64,000 bases of DNA from Thermohalobaculum sp039822785 (GTDB taxonomy: Bacteria > Pseudomonadota > Alphaproteobacteria > Rhodobacterales > Rhodobacteraceae), in NCBI GenBank assembly GCA_039822785.1, contig JBCBMO010000007.1, forward strand, positions 62,001-126,000, in the 5' to 3' direction. The translations under genes and the position numbers were made by a program. Numbering within the stretch: the stretch's first letter is position 1; the number at the start of each line of letters is the position of its first letter. Positions 53,426 to 61,901 of the stretch are shown piece by piece. The notes beneath the pieces were generated by a model. It did no database searches and was not told the DNA's origin. It saw only the letters and a program-made list of their open reading frames with translations.

Positions 53426-53785
53426 TCAGGCGTCCTGAGCCGGGGTGAATTGGGTCGCGATGTCATCCAGGCGCAGGTCGAGGCGCCGCGACAGGACTGC
53501 GCGAAAATCCTGCTGTCCCCCGCGAACCAGGTAGCGCTCGACCAGCGGCGCATTGCCGAAGCGGCCATCCGTGACGGTCACGAGACCCATGGCCTCCAGC
53601 GTCGCGAGGAGCCGCGCGAGGCGCGCGGGCTCCGTGCCGAGCGCTTCGGAGGCATCCTCCACCGTCACCGTGCCACCGGCGAGGGCGTCGAACAGGCCGA
53701 GATAGAGCGCGCTCATCAAGGCCTCGGAGGCCAGATCGGCCAGGGCCGAATCCTCCAGATCCTCCGGTTTCGCCATGTTGGACAT
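53426..53785 (-). CDS. stand-alone methyltransferase-dimerisation-like winged-helix protein
   Basis: 119 aa. The sequence ALYLGLFDALAGGTVTVEDA, then EPARLARLLATLEAMGLVTV and GRFGNAPLVERYLV matches the N-terminal winged-helix dimerisation domain of O-methyltransferases, but the catalytic SAM-binding domain is absent and the frame ends soon after. It may be a truncated methyltransferase or a small regulator using the same fold. The start at 53785 follows GGGGGAA. An inverted repeat lies directly upstream. Confidence 0.7.
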   Translation of the reverse strand: MSNMAKPEDLEDSALADLASEALMSALYLGLFDALAGGTVTVEDASEALGTEPARLARLLATLEAMGLVTVTDGRFGNAPLVERYLVRGGQQDFRAVLSRRLDLRLDDIATQFTPAQDA

Positions 53786-53796
53786 CACATTCCCCC

Positions 53797-53830
53797 GCTG
53801 CAGTGCACCATCACTATAGTGCAGCGCAGC
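53797..53830. promoter_or_regulatory. imperfect inverted repeat, possible operator
   Basis: GCTGCAGTGCA at 53797-53807 and TGCAGCGCAGC at 53820-53830, pairing at 9 of 11 positions around a 12-nt spacer. It is in the gap between the thioesterase pair and the winged-helix gene, overlapping the likely promoter of the latter. Confidence 0.5.
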
Positions 53831-53868
53831 ATGGAATGGGAGACTCTTCGCAAAAAGCAGCGCTCGCC

Positions 53869-54396
53869 TCAGCTGTCGGGCATCAGGAAGTTGCCGCGGA
53901 GCATGGCGATGGGCCGGGCGTGTTGTTCCTGCCAGGCCTCCACATGGACATGCGCGACCTTTCGGCCGGACTTCTGGACACGCGCGCGGGCGAAGGTGTC
54001 GCGAGGCCTGCCCGAGCGCAGATAGTCGATGCTGACATCGATGGTCTTCGGCATGTCCGGAAAGCGGCCCTGGACCACTGCCGCGGCTGCCTCTCCGCCC
54101 GCGTCGTACTGGGCGAGCACCTGTTCCCAGGCGAGTTGCATCACGCCGGTGATCTCGAGAAACGAGCCGGTCACGCCGCCGTGGATCGCCGGCAGGAAGG
54201 GATTGCCGACGAGATGCGGCGCAAAGGGCAGCCGGGCGGTCAACTCGTCGCCGCGCCGCTCCACCTGCACCCCCAGCATCCGATTGTAGGGAACCGTCTC
54301 GGTCAGCAGGGCGAGGATACGGTTGCGCTCGGCCTCGCGCAGCGGTGCATCCGCCTCCTTGCGCCCAGCACTGCGCGCGGTCGGGGTGTCGCTCAT
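53869..54396 (-). CDS. PaaI-type hot-dog thioesterase (second of pair)
   Basis: Hydrolyses acyl-CoA thioesters, 175 aa. The family core is NPFLPAIHGGVTGSFLEITG (HGG motif; here with Glu at the Asp/Glu catalytic position), then SIDYLRSGRPRDTFARARV. It is longer than typical PaaI, with an N-terminal polar segment of about 30 residues. The ATG overlaps the stop of the upstream thioesterase (ATGA), so the two may form a heteromer. They face the MerR-controlled beta-oxidation operon divergently. Confidence 0.85.
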   Translation of the reverse strand: MSDTPTARSAGRKEADAPLREAERNRILALLTETVPYNRMLGVQVERRGDELTARLPFAPHLVGNPFLPAIHGGVTGSFLEITGVMQLAWEQVLAQYDAGGEAAAAVVQGRFPDMPKTIDVSIDYLRSGRPRDTFARARVQKSGRKVAHVHVEAWQEQHARPIAMLRGNFLMPDS

Positions 54397-54905
54397 GACG
54401 TCTTCTCCTCCGCGGCACGGTCCAGGATGAAGGCGCCGGCGGCGGAGGCCACGATATCGCTGCCGCCCTCGCGCTCCTGATAGGCAACGGCACGGGCGAA
54501 TCCCACGCTGCGGGTCATCCGATAGCACTCCGCCCGGGCGAGGACCCGTACCTCCGGGCGCGCGGGCCGCATGTAGTCGATTCGCAGGTCGAGAGTCGCC
54601 GTCGAACGCAGCCGCCCGCGCCGCTGATCGTCGCTCGCCATCACCGCCGACCCGCAGGCCGTATCCAGGAGCGCGGTGATCACGCCTCCATGCATGACCC
54701 CCGTGCGAGGGTCGCCGACCACGCTCGGATCGTAAGGAACCGACAAAATCGCGACGCCTTTGGCTGCGACGTGAAGTCGCATCTGAAGCGCGCCGGAAAA
54801 CGGAAGGCCTTTTATCAGTTGGCCCTCGCCGAGCTTGGCGTCCTCATCAATGGATACATCGGCGCTCAGCAAAGGGCCGATATCCCCCGTTTCCTTGCGC
54901 GTCAT
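54393..54905 (-). CDS. PaaI-type hot-dog thioesterase (first of pair)
   Basis: 170 aa acyl-CoA thioesterase. The core is TGVMHGGVITALLDTACGSA (HGG with Asp as the catalytic acid), then DLRIDYMRPARPEVRVLARA. The start at 54905 follows GGAGG. It overlaps the next thioesterase by 4 bp. Divergence from the beta-oxidation genes, with a palindrome between, suggests shared control and a role in releasing CoA from acyl-CoA. Confidence 0.85.
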   Translation of the reverse strand: MTRKETGDIGPLLSADVSIDEDAKLGEGQLIKGLPFSGALQMRLHVAAKGVAILSVPYDPSVVGDPRTGVMHGGVITALLDTACGSAVMASDDQRRGRLRSTATLDLRIDYMRPARPEVRVLARAECYRMTRSVGFARAVAYQEREGGSDIVASAAGAFILDRAAEEKTS

Positions 54906-54925
54906 CCCGCCTCCGCGAAGTTTTA

Positions 54926-54941
54926 CGTCAGTTCGGTGACG
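54926..54941. promoter_or_regulatory. possible second MerR site near the thioesterase start
   Basis: CGTCA, 6 nt, TGACG. It uses the same TGACG half-sites as the palindrome at 55048 but in everted order, 21 bp before the thioesterase start codon. Confidence 0.35.
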
Positions 54942-55047
54942 CTCCGGGGGTCTTCCCGGTCGTCTCCGCCCTTCGTGCCACCGCATCGGCCGGTCACAGC
55001 CACGTCAAGACATGCGTCGTGACGGGGCCTTCCTATCCAGATAAACT

Positions 55048-55061
55048 TGACGTATACGTCA
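55048..55061. promoter_or_regulatory. perfect 14-bp palindrome, candidate MerR operator
   Basis: TGACGTATACGTCA, about 66 bp before the MerR start in the divergent control region. Fatty-acid and branched-chain-acid MerR regulators of the LiuR type bind ACGT-containing palindromes of this kind, so this is the likely operator. Confidence 0.7.
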
Positions 55062-55126
55062 CTTTCAGAGATTGACCAGTACCACGCTGATCGCCATATC
55101 GCGCCCGACGTACGCAAGGAGGAGTT

Positions 55127-55525
55127 ATGTCGAGCGATACACTGACGATTGGCGAAATGTGCCGGGCTTTTGGCGTCACGCCCCGAGCCCTTAGATTCTA
55201 CGAGCAGAAGGAGCTGCTGACACCGATCCGCCAAGGCCAACACAGGCACTACACTGCCCGCGACCGGGCCCGACTCACCCTGATCCTGCGCGGTAAGCGC
55301 TTCGGCTTCAGCCTCGCCGAGATCCGGGAACTGCTCGAGCTCTACTACGTGGGTGATGGTCAGGTGACCCAGCTGTCGGCCACGCTGGAAGCGGCGGGCA
55401 AACACCACGAAGAACTGATCGCGCGGCGCGAGGAGCTGTCCGACGCGATTTCTGAACTCGAAGAGCACATCGGCCTCGTCCGCAGGATGTTGTCCGAGAA
55501 AACGGGACAGTCCGTCGACGCCTAG
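55127..55525 (+). CDS. MerR-family transcriptional regulator of fatty-acid degradation
   Basis: 132 aa. The N-terminal helix-turn-helix is TLTIGEMCRAFGVTPRALRF with YEQKELLTPIRQGQHRHYT, and a long C-terminal coiled coil (HHEELIARREELSDAISELE) gives the dimer. There are no metal-binding cysteines, so it senses an organic ligand, probably an acyl-CoA. The start follows AAGGAGGAG. It precedes the acyl-CoA dehydrogenase by 57 bp and a candidate operator lies in its promoter region. Confidence 0.9.
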   Translation: MSSDTLTIGEMCRAFGVTPRALRFYEQKELLTPIRQGQHRHYTARDRARLTLILRGKRFGFSLAEIRELLELYYVGDGQVTQLSATLEAAGKHHEELIARREELSDAISELEEHIGLVRRMLSEKTGQSVDA

Positions 55526-55582
55526 ACTGGCCAGCGGCGGGCTCAAGACGACAAGACCGAGATCGATCTCGCAGGGAGAGCC

Positions 55583-57373
55583 ATGACCTACACGCCGCCG
55601 CTCGCCGATTTTCACTTTGTGCTGCACGAGGTCCTGAAGGTTCAGGACCAGACTGCGATCGAGGGCTACGACGCCCTCACCGAAGACCTGACGGGTCAAA
55701 TCCTAGAAGAGGCCGGCAAGATCGCCCGCGATGTGCTGGCCCCGATCAATCAGATTGGTGACCAACAAGGCTGCCGCCTGGAGAATGGCGTGGTTCGCAC
55801 GCCCGACGGCTTCCGCGAGGCATGGGACGTGCTGGTCGAGGGCGGCTGGCCCTCGATGGAATGCGCCGAGGAATTCGGCGGCCAGAACATGCCCTCGGTC
55901 CTCAACATCAATATCGGCACCATGAAGTCCGCCGCGAACATGGCCTTCATGATGTACTCGGGTCTAACGCATGGCGCCTATTCCGCGCTGCGCGATCACG
56001 GCTCGGCGGAGCAGAAGGCCACCTATCTGCCCAAGCTCGTCTCGGGCGAGTGGACCGGGACCATGAACCTGACCGAGCCGCAGTGCGGCACCGATCTGGG
56101 CATGATCCGCACCAAGGCCGTCCCCAACGGCGACGGCAGCTATCACGTCACCGGGCAGAAGATCTTTATCTCGGCGGGCGAGCACGACCTGGCCGAGAAC
56201 ATCATCCACCTCGTCCTGGCCCGCACCCCGGATGCGCCCGCGGGCACCAAGGGCATCAGCCTGTTTGTCGTGCCGAAGTTCCTGGTGAACGAGGACGGCA
56301 GCCTCGGGCAGCGCAACACGCTGGTCTGCGGCAAGGTCGAGGAGAAGATGGGCATCCACGGCAACTCGACCTGTGTGATGAACTATGACGAGGCCACCGG
56401 TTGGATGGTCGGCGAGGAGAACAAGGGCCTGCGCGCCATGTTCACCATGATGAACGAGGCGCGGCTGCTGGTCGGCATGCAGGGCCTCGGCCTCGCCCAG
56501 GCCGCCTATCAGCGCGCCGCCGACTACGCCAAGGACCGCATTCAGGGCCGCGCCGTCACGGGCGCCGAGGCGCCGGAGAAGGCCGCCGATCCGCTGATCG
56601 TGCACCCGGATGTGCGCCGTCTGCTGCTCGACCAGAAGGCCTTTGTCGAAGGCGCCACCGCCTTCCTATGCGAGATGTGCATGGCGCTGGACGCCGAGCA
56701 TCGCCATACCGACCCCGAGAAGCGCCAGCAGGCGGCTGACCGGGTCGCGCTGCTGACCCCGGTGCTGAAAGCGCATCTGACGGAGGAGGGCTACCGCCTC
56801 ACCTCCAACGCGCTGCAGGTCTTTGGCGGCCACGGCTACATCGAGGAATACGGCATGGCGCAGTTCGTGCGCGATGCCCGGATCACGATGATCTATGAGG
56901 GGGCCACCGGCGTGCAGGCGCTCGACCTGGTGGGCCGCAAGCTCGGCCAGGGCGGCGGCAAGGCGATCATGGCGTACTTCGAGGAGGTGAAGACCTTCTG
57001 CGCAGACAACGCCGAGAACGCCGCTCTGAAGAAGGACTTCCTCGACCCGCTCAAGGCCGCGTCCAAGGACCTGCAGGGTGCTGCGATGTACTTCATGCAG
57101 CAGGGCCTCAAGAACCCCAATGTGGCGCTCGCGGGCTCGGTCGACTTCCTGCACCTGTTTGGCCATGTGGGCATCGGGCTTGCCTGGGCACGCATGGCCA
57201 AGGTGGCGCACGAGAAGCTGGCCGCGGGCGAGGGCGATCAGGATTTCTATCGCAACAAGCTGATCACCGGGCGCTACTACATGTCCCGCGTCCTGCCCGA
57301 AACCGGCCTGCGCCTGGCGCGTATTCAGTCGGGCGCCGAGCCGGTGATGGACCTGCCGGCCGAGGCGTTCTGA
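55583..57373 (+). CDS. acyl-CoA dehydrogenase, large C-terminal-domain type
   Basis: First oxidation of beta-oxidation, 596 aa, FAD-dependent. The N-terminal extension and the extra C-terminal domain fit the FadE5-like group. Motifs are GTMNLTEPQCGTDLGMIRTK for FAD and substrate binding, HGNSTCVMNYD, and QVFGGHGYIEEYGMAQFVRD, followed by the base-bearing ARITMIYEGATGVQALDL (Glu in YEG). The start follows GGGAGAG. It is the first enzyme gene after the MerR regulator. Confidence 0.93.
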   Translation: MTYTPPLADFHFVLHEVLKVQDQTAIEGYDALTEDLTGQILEEAGKIARDVLAPINQIGDQQGCRLENGVVRTPDGFREAWDVLVEGGWPSMECAEEFGGQNMPSVLNINIGTMKSAANMAFMMYSGLTHGAYSALRDHGSAEQKATYLPKLVSGEWTGTMNLTEPQCGTDLGMIRTKAVPNGDGSYHVTGQKIFISAGEHDLAENIIHLVLARTPDAPAGTKGISLFVVPKFLVNEDGSLGQRNTLVCGKVEEKMGIHGNSTCVMNYDEATGWMVGEENKGLRAMFTMMNEARLLVGMQGLGLAQAAYQRAADYAKDRIQGRAVTGAEAPEKAADPLIVHPDVRRLLLDQKAFVEGATAFLCEMCMALDAEHRHTDPEKRQQAADRVALLTPVLKAHLTEEGYRLTSNALQVFGGHGYIEEYGMAQFVRDARITMIYEGATGVQALDLVGRKLGQGGGKAIMAYFEEVKTFCADNAENAALKKDFLDPLKAASKDLQGAAMYFMQQGLKNPNVALAGSVDFLHLFGHVGIGLAWARMAKVAHEKLAAGEGDQDFYRNKLITGRYYMSRVLPETGLRLARIQSGAEPVMDLPAEAF

Positions 57374-57376
57374 GCC

Positions 57377-57631
57377 ATGGCCAAGTCCGGCGCGAAGCGG
57401 CTGCCGCTGCCGCGCCGGTTCAACGCCGCGATGACGGAGGCCGCCTACGAGCGGCTGCGTGCGCTCAACGCAGACTACGGCCTCGGCAATAACTATTTGC
57501 TGACCGTGCTGCTGGAGCGGCTGGACGACATTGCCGACGCGGAAGCGCTCGACCGCGCCTTTCGCGATTTCATCGACGAATACGGCGCGCCGCCCCCGGC
57601 GCGACCGACCCCGCCGACCAAGGACGACTGA
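57377..57631 (+). CDS. small conserved-looking protein in the fad operon
   Basis: 84 aa, family not recognised. The middle (AMTEAAYERLRALNADYGLG, then NNYLLTVLLERLDD) resembles a ribbon-helix-helix-like or short helical regulator, and the C-terminus is Pro-rich. It starts 3 bp after the acyl-CoA dehydrogenase stop and is 35 bp before the thiolase, with no other start possible in that gap. Position suggests an accessory or regulatory role in beta-oxidation; that is inference. Confidence 0.7.
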   Translation: MAKSGAKRLPLPRRFNAAMTEAAYERLRALNADYGLGNNYLLTVLLERLDDIADAEALDRAFRDFIDEYGAPPPARPTPPTKDD

Positions 57632-57666
57632 CGCGGCCGTACGCCGACGCTCAGCGGGAGGAAACG

Positions 57667-58878
57667 ATGACCGACGCATACATCTTCGACGCCGTGCGCA
57701 CGCCGCGCGGCAAGGGGCGCAAGGATGGGGGCCTGCACGAGGTCACCGCGCTGCGCCTGTCCGCCGAAGTGCTGAACGCGCTGCGCGACCGCAACGACCT
57801 CGACACCGCGGAGGTGGAGGACGTGATCTGGGGCTGCGTCACCGCCGTGGGCGAACAGGGCGGCGAGATCGCCCGCTCCGCCGTGCTCTATGCCGGCTGG
57901 GACGAGAAGGTGCCGGGCCTGCACATCAACCGCTTCTGCGCCAGCGGGCTGGAGGCCGTGAACCTGGCCGCCAACCAGGTGCGCGCCGGCGCCGGGGACC
58001 TGTATGTGGCAGGCGGGGTGGAGATGATGAGCCGGGTGCCCATGGGCTCCGACGGGTTCGCCATCGGCGTCGATCCGCATGTCGCGATGAAGAGCTACTT
58101 CGTGCCCCAGGGCATCTCGGCCGATATCATCGCGACCGAATACGGGTTCAGCCGCGACGACGTCGACGCCTATGCGGTCGAAAGCCAGAAGCGTGCGGCC
58201 CATGCCTGGGAGAACGGCCACTTCGACCGCGCGGTCGTGCCGGTCAAGGACCAGAACGGCATCACGATCCTGGAGAAGGACGAGCATCTGCGCCCCGGCA
58301 CGGACATGCAGTCGCTGGGCTCGCTCAACCCCAGCTTCAAGATGATGGGCGAGACCATGCCGGGCTTCGATGCGGTGGCGCTGCTCAAGTACCCGCATCT
58401 GGAGAAGATCGACCACGTGCACCACGCCGGTAACTCTTCCGGCATCGTGGACGGCGCCTCGGCCGTGCTGGTGGGCTCGCTCGAGGCTGGCGAGCGCCTC
58501 GGCCTCACGCCGCGCGCCAAGATCAAGGCCACCGCGCGCATCGGCACCGACCCCACGATCATGCTCACGGGCCCGGTGCCGGCGACCGAAAAGGTGCTCA
58601 AGGCGGCGGGTATGGAGATCGGCGACATCGATCTCTTTGAGGTTAACGAGGCGTTCAGTTCGGTCGTGCTTCGTTTCATCCAGGCCTTCAACGCGGACCA
58701 CGCGAAGGTCAATGTGAACGGGGGCGCGATCGCCTTGGGCCATCCGCTGGGCGCGACCGGTGCGATGATCCTCGGCACGCTCGTCGACGAGCTCGAGCGC
58801 AGCGGCAAGGCGACGGGACTCGCCACGCTCTGCGTTGCCTCCGGAATGGGGACCGCGACCGTGGTCGAGCGCGTCTGA
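57667..58878 (+). CDS. fadA: acetyl-CoA C-acyltransferase (thiolase)
   Basis: Cleaves 3-ketoacyl-CoA to release acetyl-CoA, 403 aa. The acyl-accepting Cys is in NRFCASGLEAVNLAANQVRA at about residue 92, the His is in INGGAIALGHPLGATGA (NGGAIALGHPLGATG here), and the second active Cys is in LCVASGMGTATVVE. The start follows GGGAGGAAACG. It is the second catalytic gene of the operon. Confidence 0.94.
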   Translation: MTDAYIFDAVRTPRGKGRKDGGLHEVTALRLSAEVLNALRDRNDLDTAEVEDVIWGCVTAVGEQGGEIARSAVLYAGWDEKVPGLHINRFCASGLEAVNLAANQVRAGAGDLYVAGGVEMMSRVPMGSDGFAIGVDPHVAMKSYFVPQGISADIIATEYGFSRDDVDAYAVESQKRAAHAWENGHFDRAVVPVKDQNGITILEKDEHLRPGTDMQSLGSLNPSFKMMGETMPGFDAVALLKYPHLEKIDHVHHAGNSSGIVDGASAVLVGSLEAGERLGLTPRAKIKATARIGTDPTIMLTGPVPATEKVLKAAGMEIGDIDLFEVNEAFSSVVLRFIQAFNADHAKVNVNGGAIALGHPLGATGAMILGTLVDELERSGKATGLATLCVASGMGTATVVERV

Positions 58879-58922
58879 CGCGCCCGGCTATGGCCCCGGT
58901 CCGACCGGACAGGAGGAGCGCC

Positions 58923-59462
58923 ATGCGCGTCGTCGACTTTCTCGAAGACTATGCCCATGCCTGCAGCAGCGGCCAGATGGGGGAGGCAGCGGATCACTTC
59001 GACGTGCCCGTCTCCTTCGTTCAGCCCGACGGGACGCGGATGATCCGCACGCGGGAGGCGCTGCTGAGCGCGCTCGATGCCTGGCGCGCGGTCTATGCGG
59101 CCGCGGGCATGGTGCGCCTGCGCGGCAGCGGGGTGGAGGAAGTGGGCTTCGACGAGGGCCTCGGCATTCTGAACGTGCGCTGGGAGATGTACCTGCGCGA
59201 CGGGACCCTGCTGACCACGGTGGGCATGACCTATGTCCTGCGCCAGCGCGATGAGCTGCTGCGCGTCGGCGCGGTGATCGACCACAACGACAGCGAGCGG
59301 CGCAAGATGCTGGGCGAGGGGCGCCTGCGTGCAAGCGCGACCGCCCCCGACCGGTCGCGGCTGCTGGATTCGCGGCGCTGGCCCTTCGCCAACCGCCACG
59401 TGCCGACCTGGCGCCAGGCCAGTCGGCCCGAAGACCCCGAGCCGCGGCGCGATGCCTCCTGA
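58923..59462 (+). CDS. SnoaL/NTF2-like protein
   Basis: 179 aa. A hydrophobic-core pattern of one long helix, a turn and several strands (MRVVDFLEDYAHACSSGQMG, then GILNVRWEMYLRDGTLLTTV and GMTYVLRQRD) fits the NTF2/SnoaL fold. The last 50 residues are basic and disordered-looking. The start at 58923 follows AGGAGG; an ATG 11 codons earlier lacks a site. It lies between fadA and fadB. No catalytic pair is evident, so the function is unknown. Confidence 0.7.
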   Translation: MRVVDFLEDYAHACSSGQMGEAADHFDVPVSFVQPDGTRMIRTREALLSALDAWRAVYAAAGMVRLRGSGVEEVGFDEGLGILNVRWEMYLRDGTLLTTVGMTYVLRQRDELLRVGAVIDHNDSERRKMLGEGRLRASATAPDRSRLLDSRRWPFANRHVPTWRQASRPEDPEPRRDAS

Positions 59463-59641
59463 CCCCGAGTGCCAAAGTCGGTCTGGGTTGTCGGCCGCAC
59501 GCCGTCTCGTAGCTCAACCCGGCGGTGCACCGCCGGCCCCCTTCGCAGCGCCCCAAGCAGTGGGCGCGCCAATGACGCCGCCCCTGGGGCGGCGCGCCTG
59601 AACGCCCGCCCGGGCGCCAATCGTTTCTCTGGGAGGACAGC

Positions 59642-61867
59642 ATGACCGACACACCCTTTCACTACAGCGCCGAGGATGGCGTCGCGACGATCACCTGGGA
59701 TCAGCCCGGGGCCTCGATGAACGTCCTGACCGAGGATGGGATCCGCGTGCTGGACGGTCTGGTCGACCGCGCCCTGGCCGACGATGCGGTCAAAGCGGTG
59801 GTCCTTACGTCGGCCAAGCCCGATTTCGCGGGCGGGATGGACCTGCGCACCCTGGCGACGATCAAGGCCAAGGCGGCGGCGCAGGCCAAGACCGACGGCA
59901 GCAACCCGGCGGAGGCGCTGTTCGGCTTCGTCATGGCGCTGCACGGCGTGCTGCGGAAGATCGAGCGGGCAGGCGCCGACCCCAAGACCCACAAGGGCGG
60001 CAAGCCCTTCGTCTGGGCGGCGCCCGGTACCGCGCTCGGCATCGGGCTGGAGATCGGGCTCGCGTGTCACCGCCGCATCGCCGCGGATAACCCCAAGGCC
60101 AAGATCGGCCTGCCGGAGATCTTGGTCGGCATCTTCCCCGGCGCCGGCGGGACCACACGGCTGATCCGCATGCTGGGCCTCATGCCCGCCTCCGAGCCGC
60201 TCTTGCAGGGCAAGACCTATGCGCCGGCCAAGGCCAAGGCGGCAGGACTGATCGACGAGGTCGTCCCGCCCGAGGAGCTGGTCGCCCGCGCCAAGGCCTG
60301 GGCGGCGGAGGCGACGGAGGCCGACGCGGTCAAGCCCTGGGACCGCAAGGGCTTCAAGATCCCCGGCGGCGCCCCCTATACCCCGCAGGGCTTCGAGATG
60401 TTCCTGGGCGGCGTTGCGATGACCCATGGCAAGAGCCAGGGCGCCTATCCTGCGCCCAAGGCCATGCTGGCGGCCGTATACGAGGGCGCGCTTGTGGATT
60501 TCGACACGGCGATCCGGATCGAGGCGCGCTGGTTCACCAGCGTGCTGATGAACCCCTCCTCCGAGGCGATGATCCGCTCGCTCTTCGTCTCCAAACAGGC
60601 GCTGGAGAAGGGGGCGGTGCGGCCCAAGGACGTGCCGCCCATGCCGGTGAAGAAGCTCGGCGTCCTGGGCGCGGGCATGATGGGGGCGGGCATCGCCGAG
60701 GTGTCGCTCGCCGCGGGCATGGAGGTGGTCTTGATCGACCGCGATGCCGAGAGTGCGGCCGCCGGGCGCGCCCGGATCGAGGCGAGCCTGGACGAGCGCG
60801 TCAAGAAGCGCCGGCTCGATGAGGCGGGCAAGGCGGAGCTCCTCGACCGTCTGACGGCGACGGCGGATTATTCGGCGCTTGCCGGGGCCGATCTGATCGT
60901 CGAGGCGGTCTTCGAGGACCCCAAGCTCAAGGCCGGCGTGACGCAGAAGGCCGAGGCGGCGGCGCCCGAGGCGATCTTCGCCACCAATACCTCCACCCTG
61001 CCGATCACCGAGCTTGCCAAGGCGAGCGTCCGGCCCGGCGGCTTCATCGGCATCCACTTCTTCAGCCCGGTGCAGAAGATGATGCTGGTCGAAATCATCA
61101 AGGGCCGCGAGACGGGCGATGAGGCCGTGGCGAAGGCGCTCGATTTCGTGCGCCAGCTCCGCAAGACCCCGATCGTCGTGAACGACGCGCGCTTCTTCTA
61201 CGCCAACCGCTGCATCCTGCCCTACGTGAACGAAGGCGTGCGGATGCTGGCCGAAGGTGTCGCACCCGCGCTGATCGAGAACGCGGCGAAGCAGCTCGGC
61301 ATGCCGCTCGGCCCGCTGCAGCTCTCGGACGAGGTCTCGCTGGAGCTTGGCCTCAAGATCGCCAAGGCGACGGCGGCGGCGCTGGGCGACGCCTATGAGC
61401 GCAGCCCCGCCGATGCGGTGCTGGAGGAGATGGTGGAGAAGCGCGAGCGACTGGGCCGCAAGAACGGCGCCGGCTTCTACAGCTACGACCCCAAGGGCAA
61501 GCGCCAGGGTCTGTGGGAGGGGTTGGACGACCTCTACGCGCGCGCCGACACCCAGCCCGCCCTCGAGGAGGTGCAGCACCGGCTCATGATGGCTCAGGCG
61601 CTGGAGGCCGTGCGCGCGCTGGAGGAAGGCGTGCTGACCGACATCCGGGAGGGGGACGTGGGCGCGATCCTGGGCTGGGGCTTCGCGCCCTGGTCCGGCG
61701 GGCCGCTGAGCTGGCTCGACATCACCGGTACCCCGCGGGCGGTCGAGATCTGCGCGGGCCTCGCCGAGCGTCACGGCACGCGCTTCGCCCCGCCGGCGCT
61801 TTTGTCCGACATGGCGTCCAAGGGCGAGCGGTTCTACGGCCGCTTCGCCCCGGCCGAAGCCGCGTAA
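59642..61867 (+). CDS. fadB: fatty-acid oxidation multifunctional protein (enoyl-CoA hydratase/3-hydroxyacyl-CoA dehydrogenase)
   Basis: 741 aa, two enzymes in one. The N-terminal crotonase part (about 1-300) has MDLRTLATIKAKA, GTALGIGLEIGLACHRRIAA and GLPEILVGIFPGAGGTTRLI. The dehydrogenase part starts near 335 with KLGVLGAGMMGAGIAEVSLA (NAD loop), followed by ATNTSTLPITELA and GIHFFSPVQKMMLVEII with the catalytic His. The start follows GGGAGG. A 179-bp gap before it suggests its own promoter or only loose coupling to the rest of the operon. Confidence 0.95.
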   Translation: MTDTPFHYSAEDGVATITWDQPGASMNVLTEDGIRVLDGLVDRALADDAVKAVVLTSAKPDFAGGMDLRTLATIKAKAAAQAKTDGSNPAEALFGFVMALHGVLRKIERAGADPKTHKGGKPFVWAAPGTALGIGLEIGLACHRRIAADNPKAKIGLPEILVGIFPGAGGTTRLIRMLGLMPASEPLLQGKTYAPAKAKAAGLIDEVVPPEELVARAKAWAAEATEADAVKPWDRKGFKIPGGAPYTPQGFEMFLGGVAMTHGKSQGAYPAPKAMLAAVYEGALVDFDTAIRIEARWFTSVLMNPSSEAMIRSLFVSKQALEKGAVRPKDVPPMPVKKLGVLGAGMMGAGIAEVSLAAGMEVVLIDRDAESAAAGRARIEASLDERVKKRRLDEAGKAELLDRLTATADYSALAGADLIVEAVFEDPKLKAGVTQKAEAAAPEAIFATNTSTLPITELAKASVRPGGFIGIHFFSPVQKMMLVEIIKGRETGDEAVAKALDFVRQLRKTPIVVNDARFFYANRCILPYVNEGVRMLAEGVAPALIENAAKQLGMPLGPLQLSDEVSLELGLKIAKATAAALGDAYERSPADAVLEEMVEKRERLGRKNGAGFYSYDPKGKRQGLWEGLDDLYARADTQPALEEVQHRLMMAQALEAVRALEEGVLTDIREGDVGAILGWGFAPWSGGPLSWLDITGTPRAVEICAGLAERHGTRFAPPALLSDMASKGERFYGRFAPAEAA

Positions 61868-61901
61868 GGCACCCAGGCCCGGGCGTCACGGCGCTCGGGC
61901 C

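Noticed and set aside
53426..53785. Phasin, because of the PhaR-like site upstream
   Set aside because: The product reads as a winged helix with a short beta hairpin (TDGRFGNAPL), not the amphipathic all-helical pattern of phasins.
59231..61774. A very long open frame (over 840 codons) on the minus strand opposite fadB
   Set aside because: It is an antisense shadow of GC-rich coding sequence; its translation is a His/Arg/Asp-rich mix with no domain, while fadB on the plus strand has all expected motifs.
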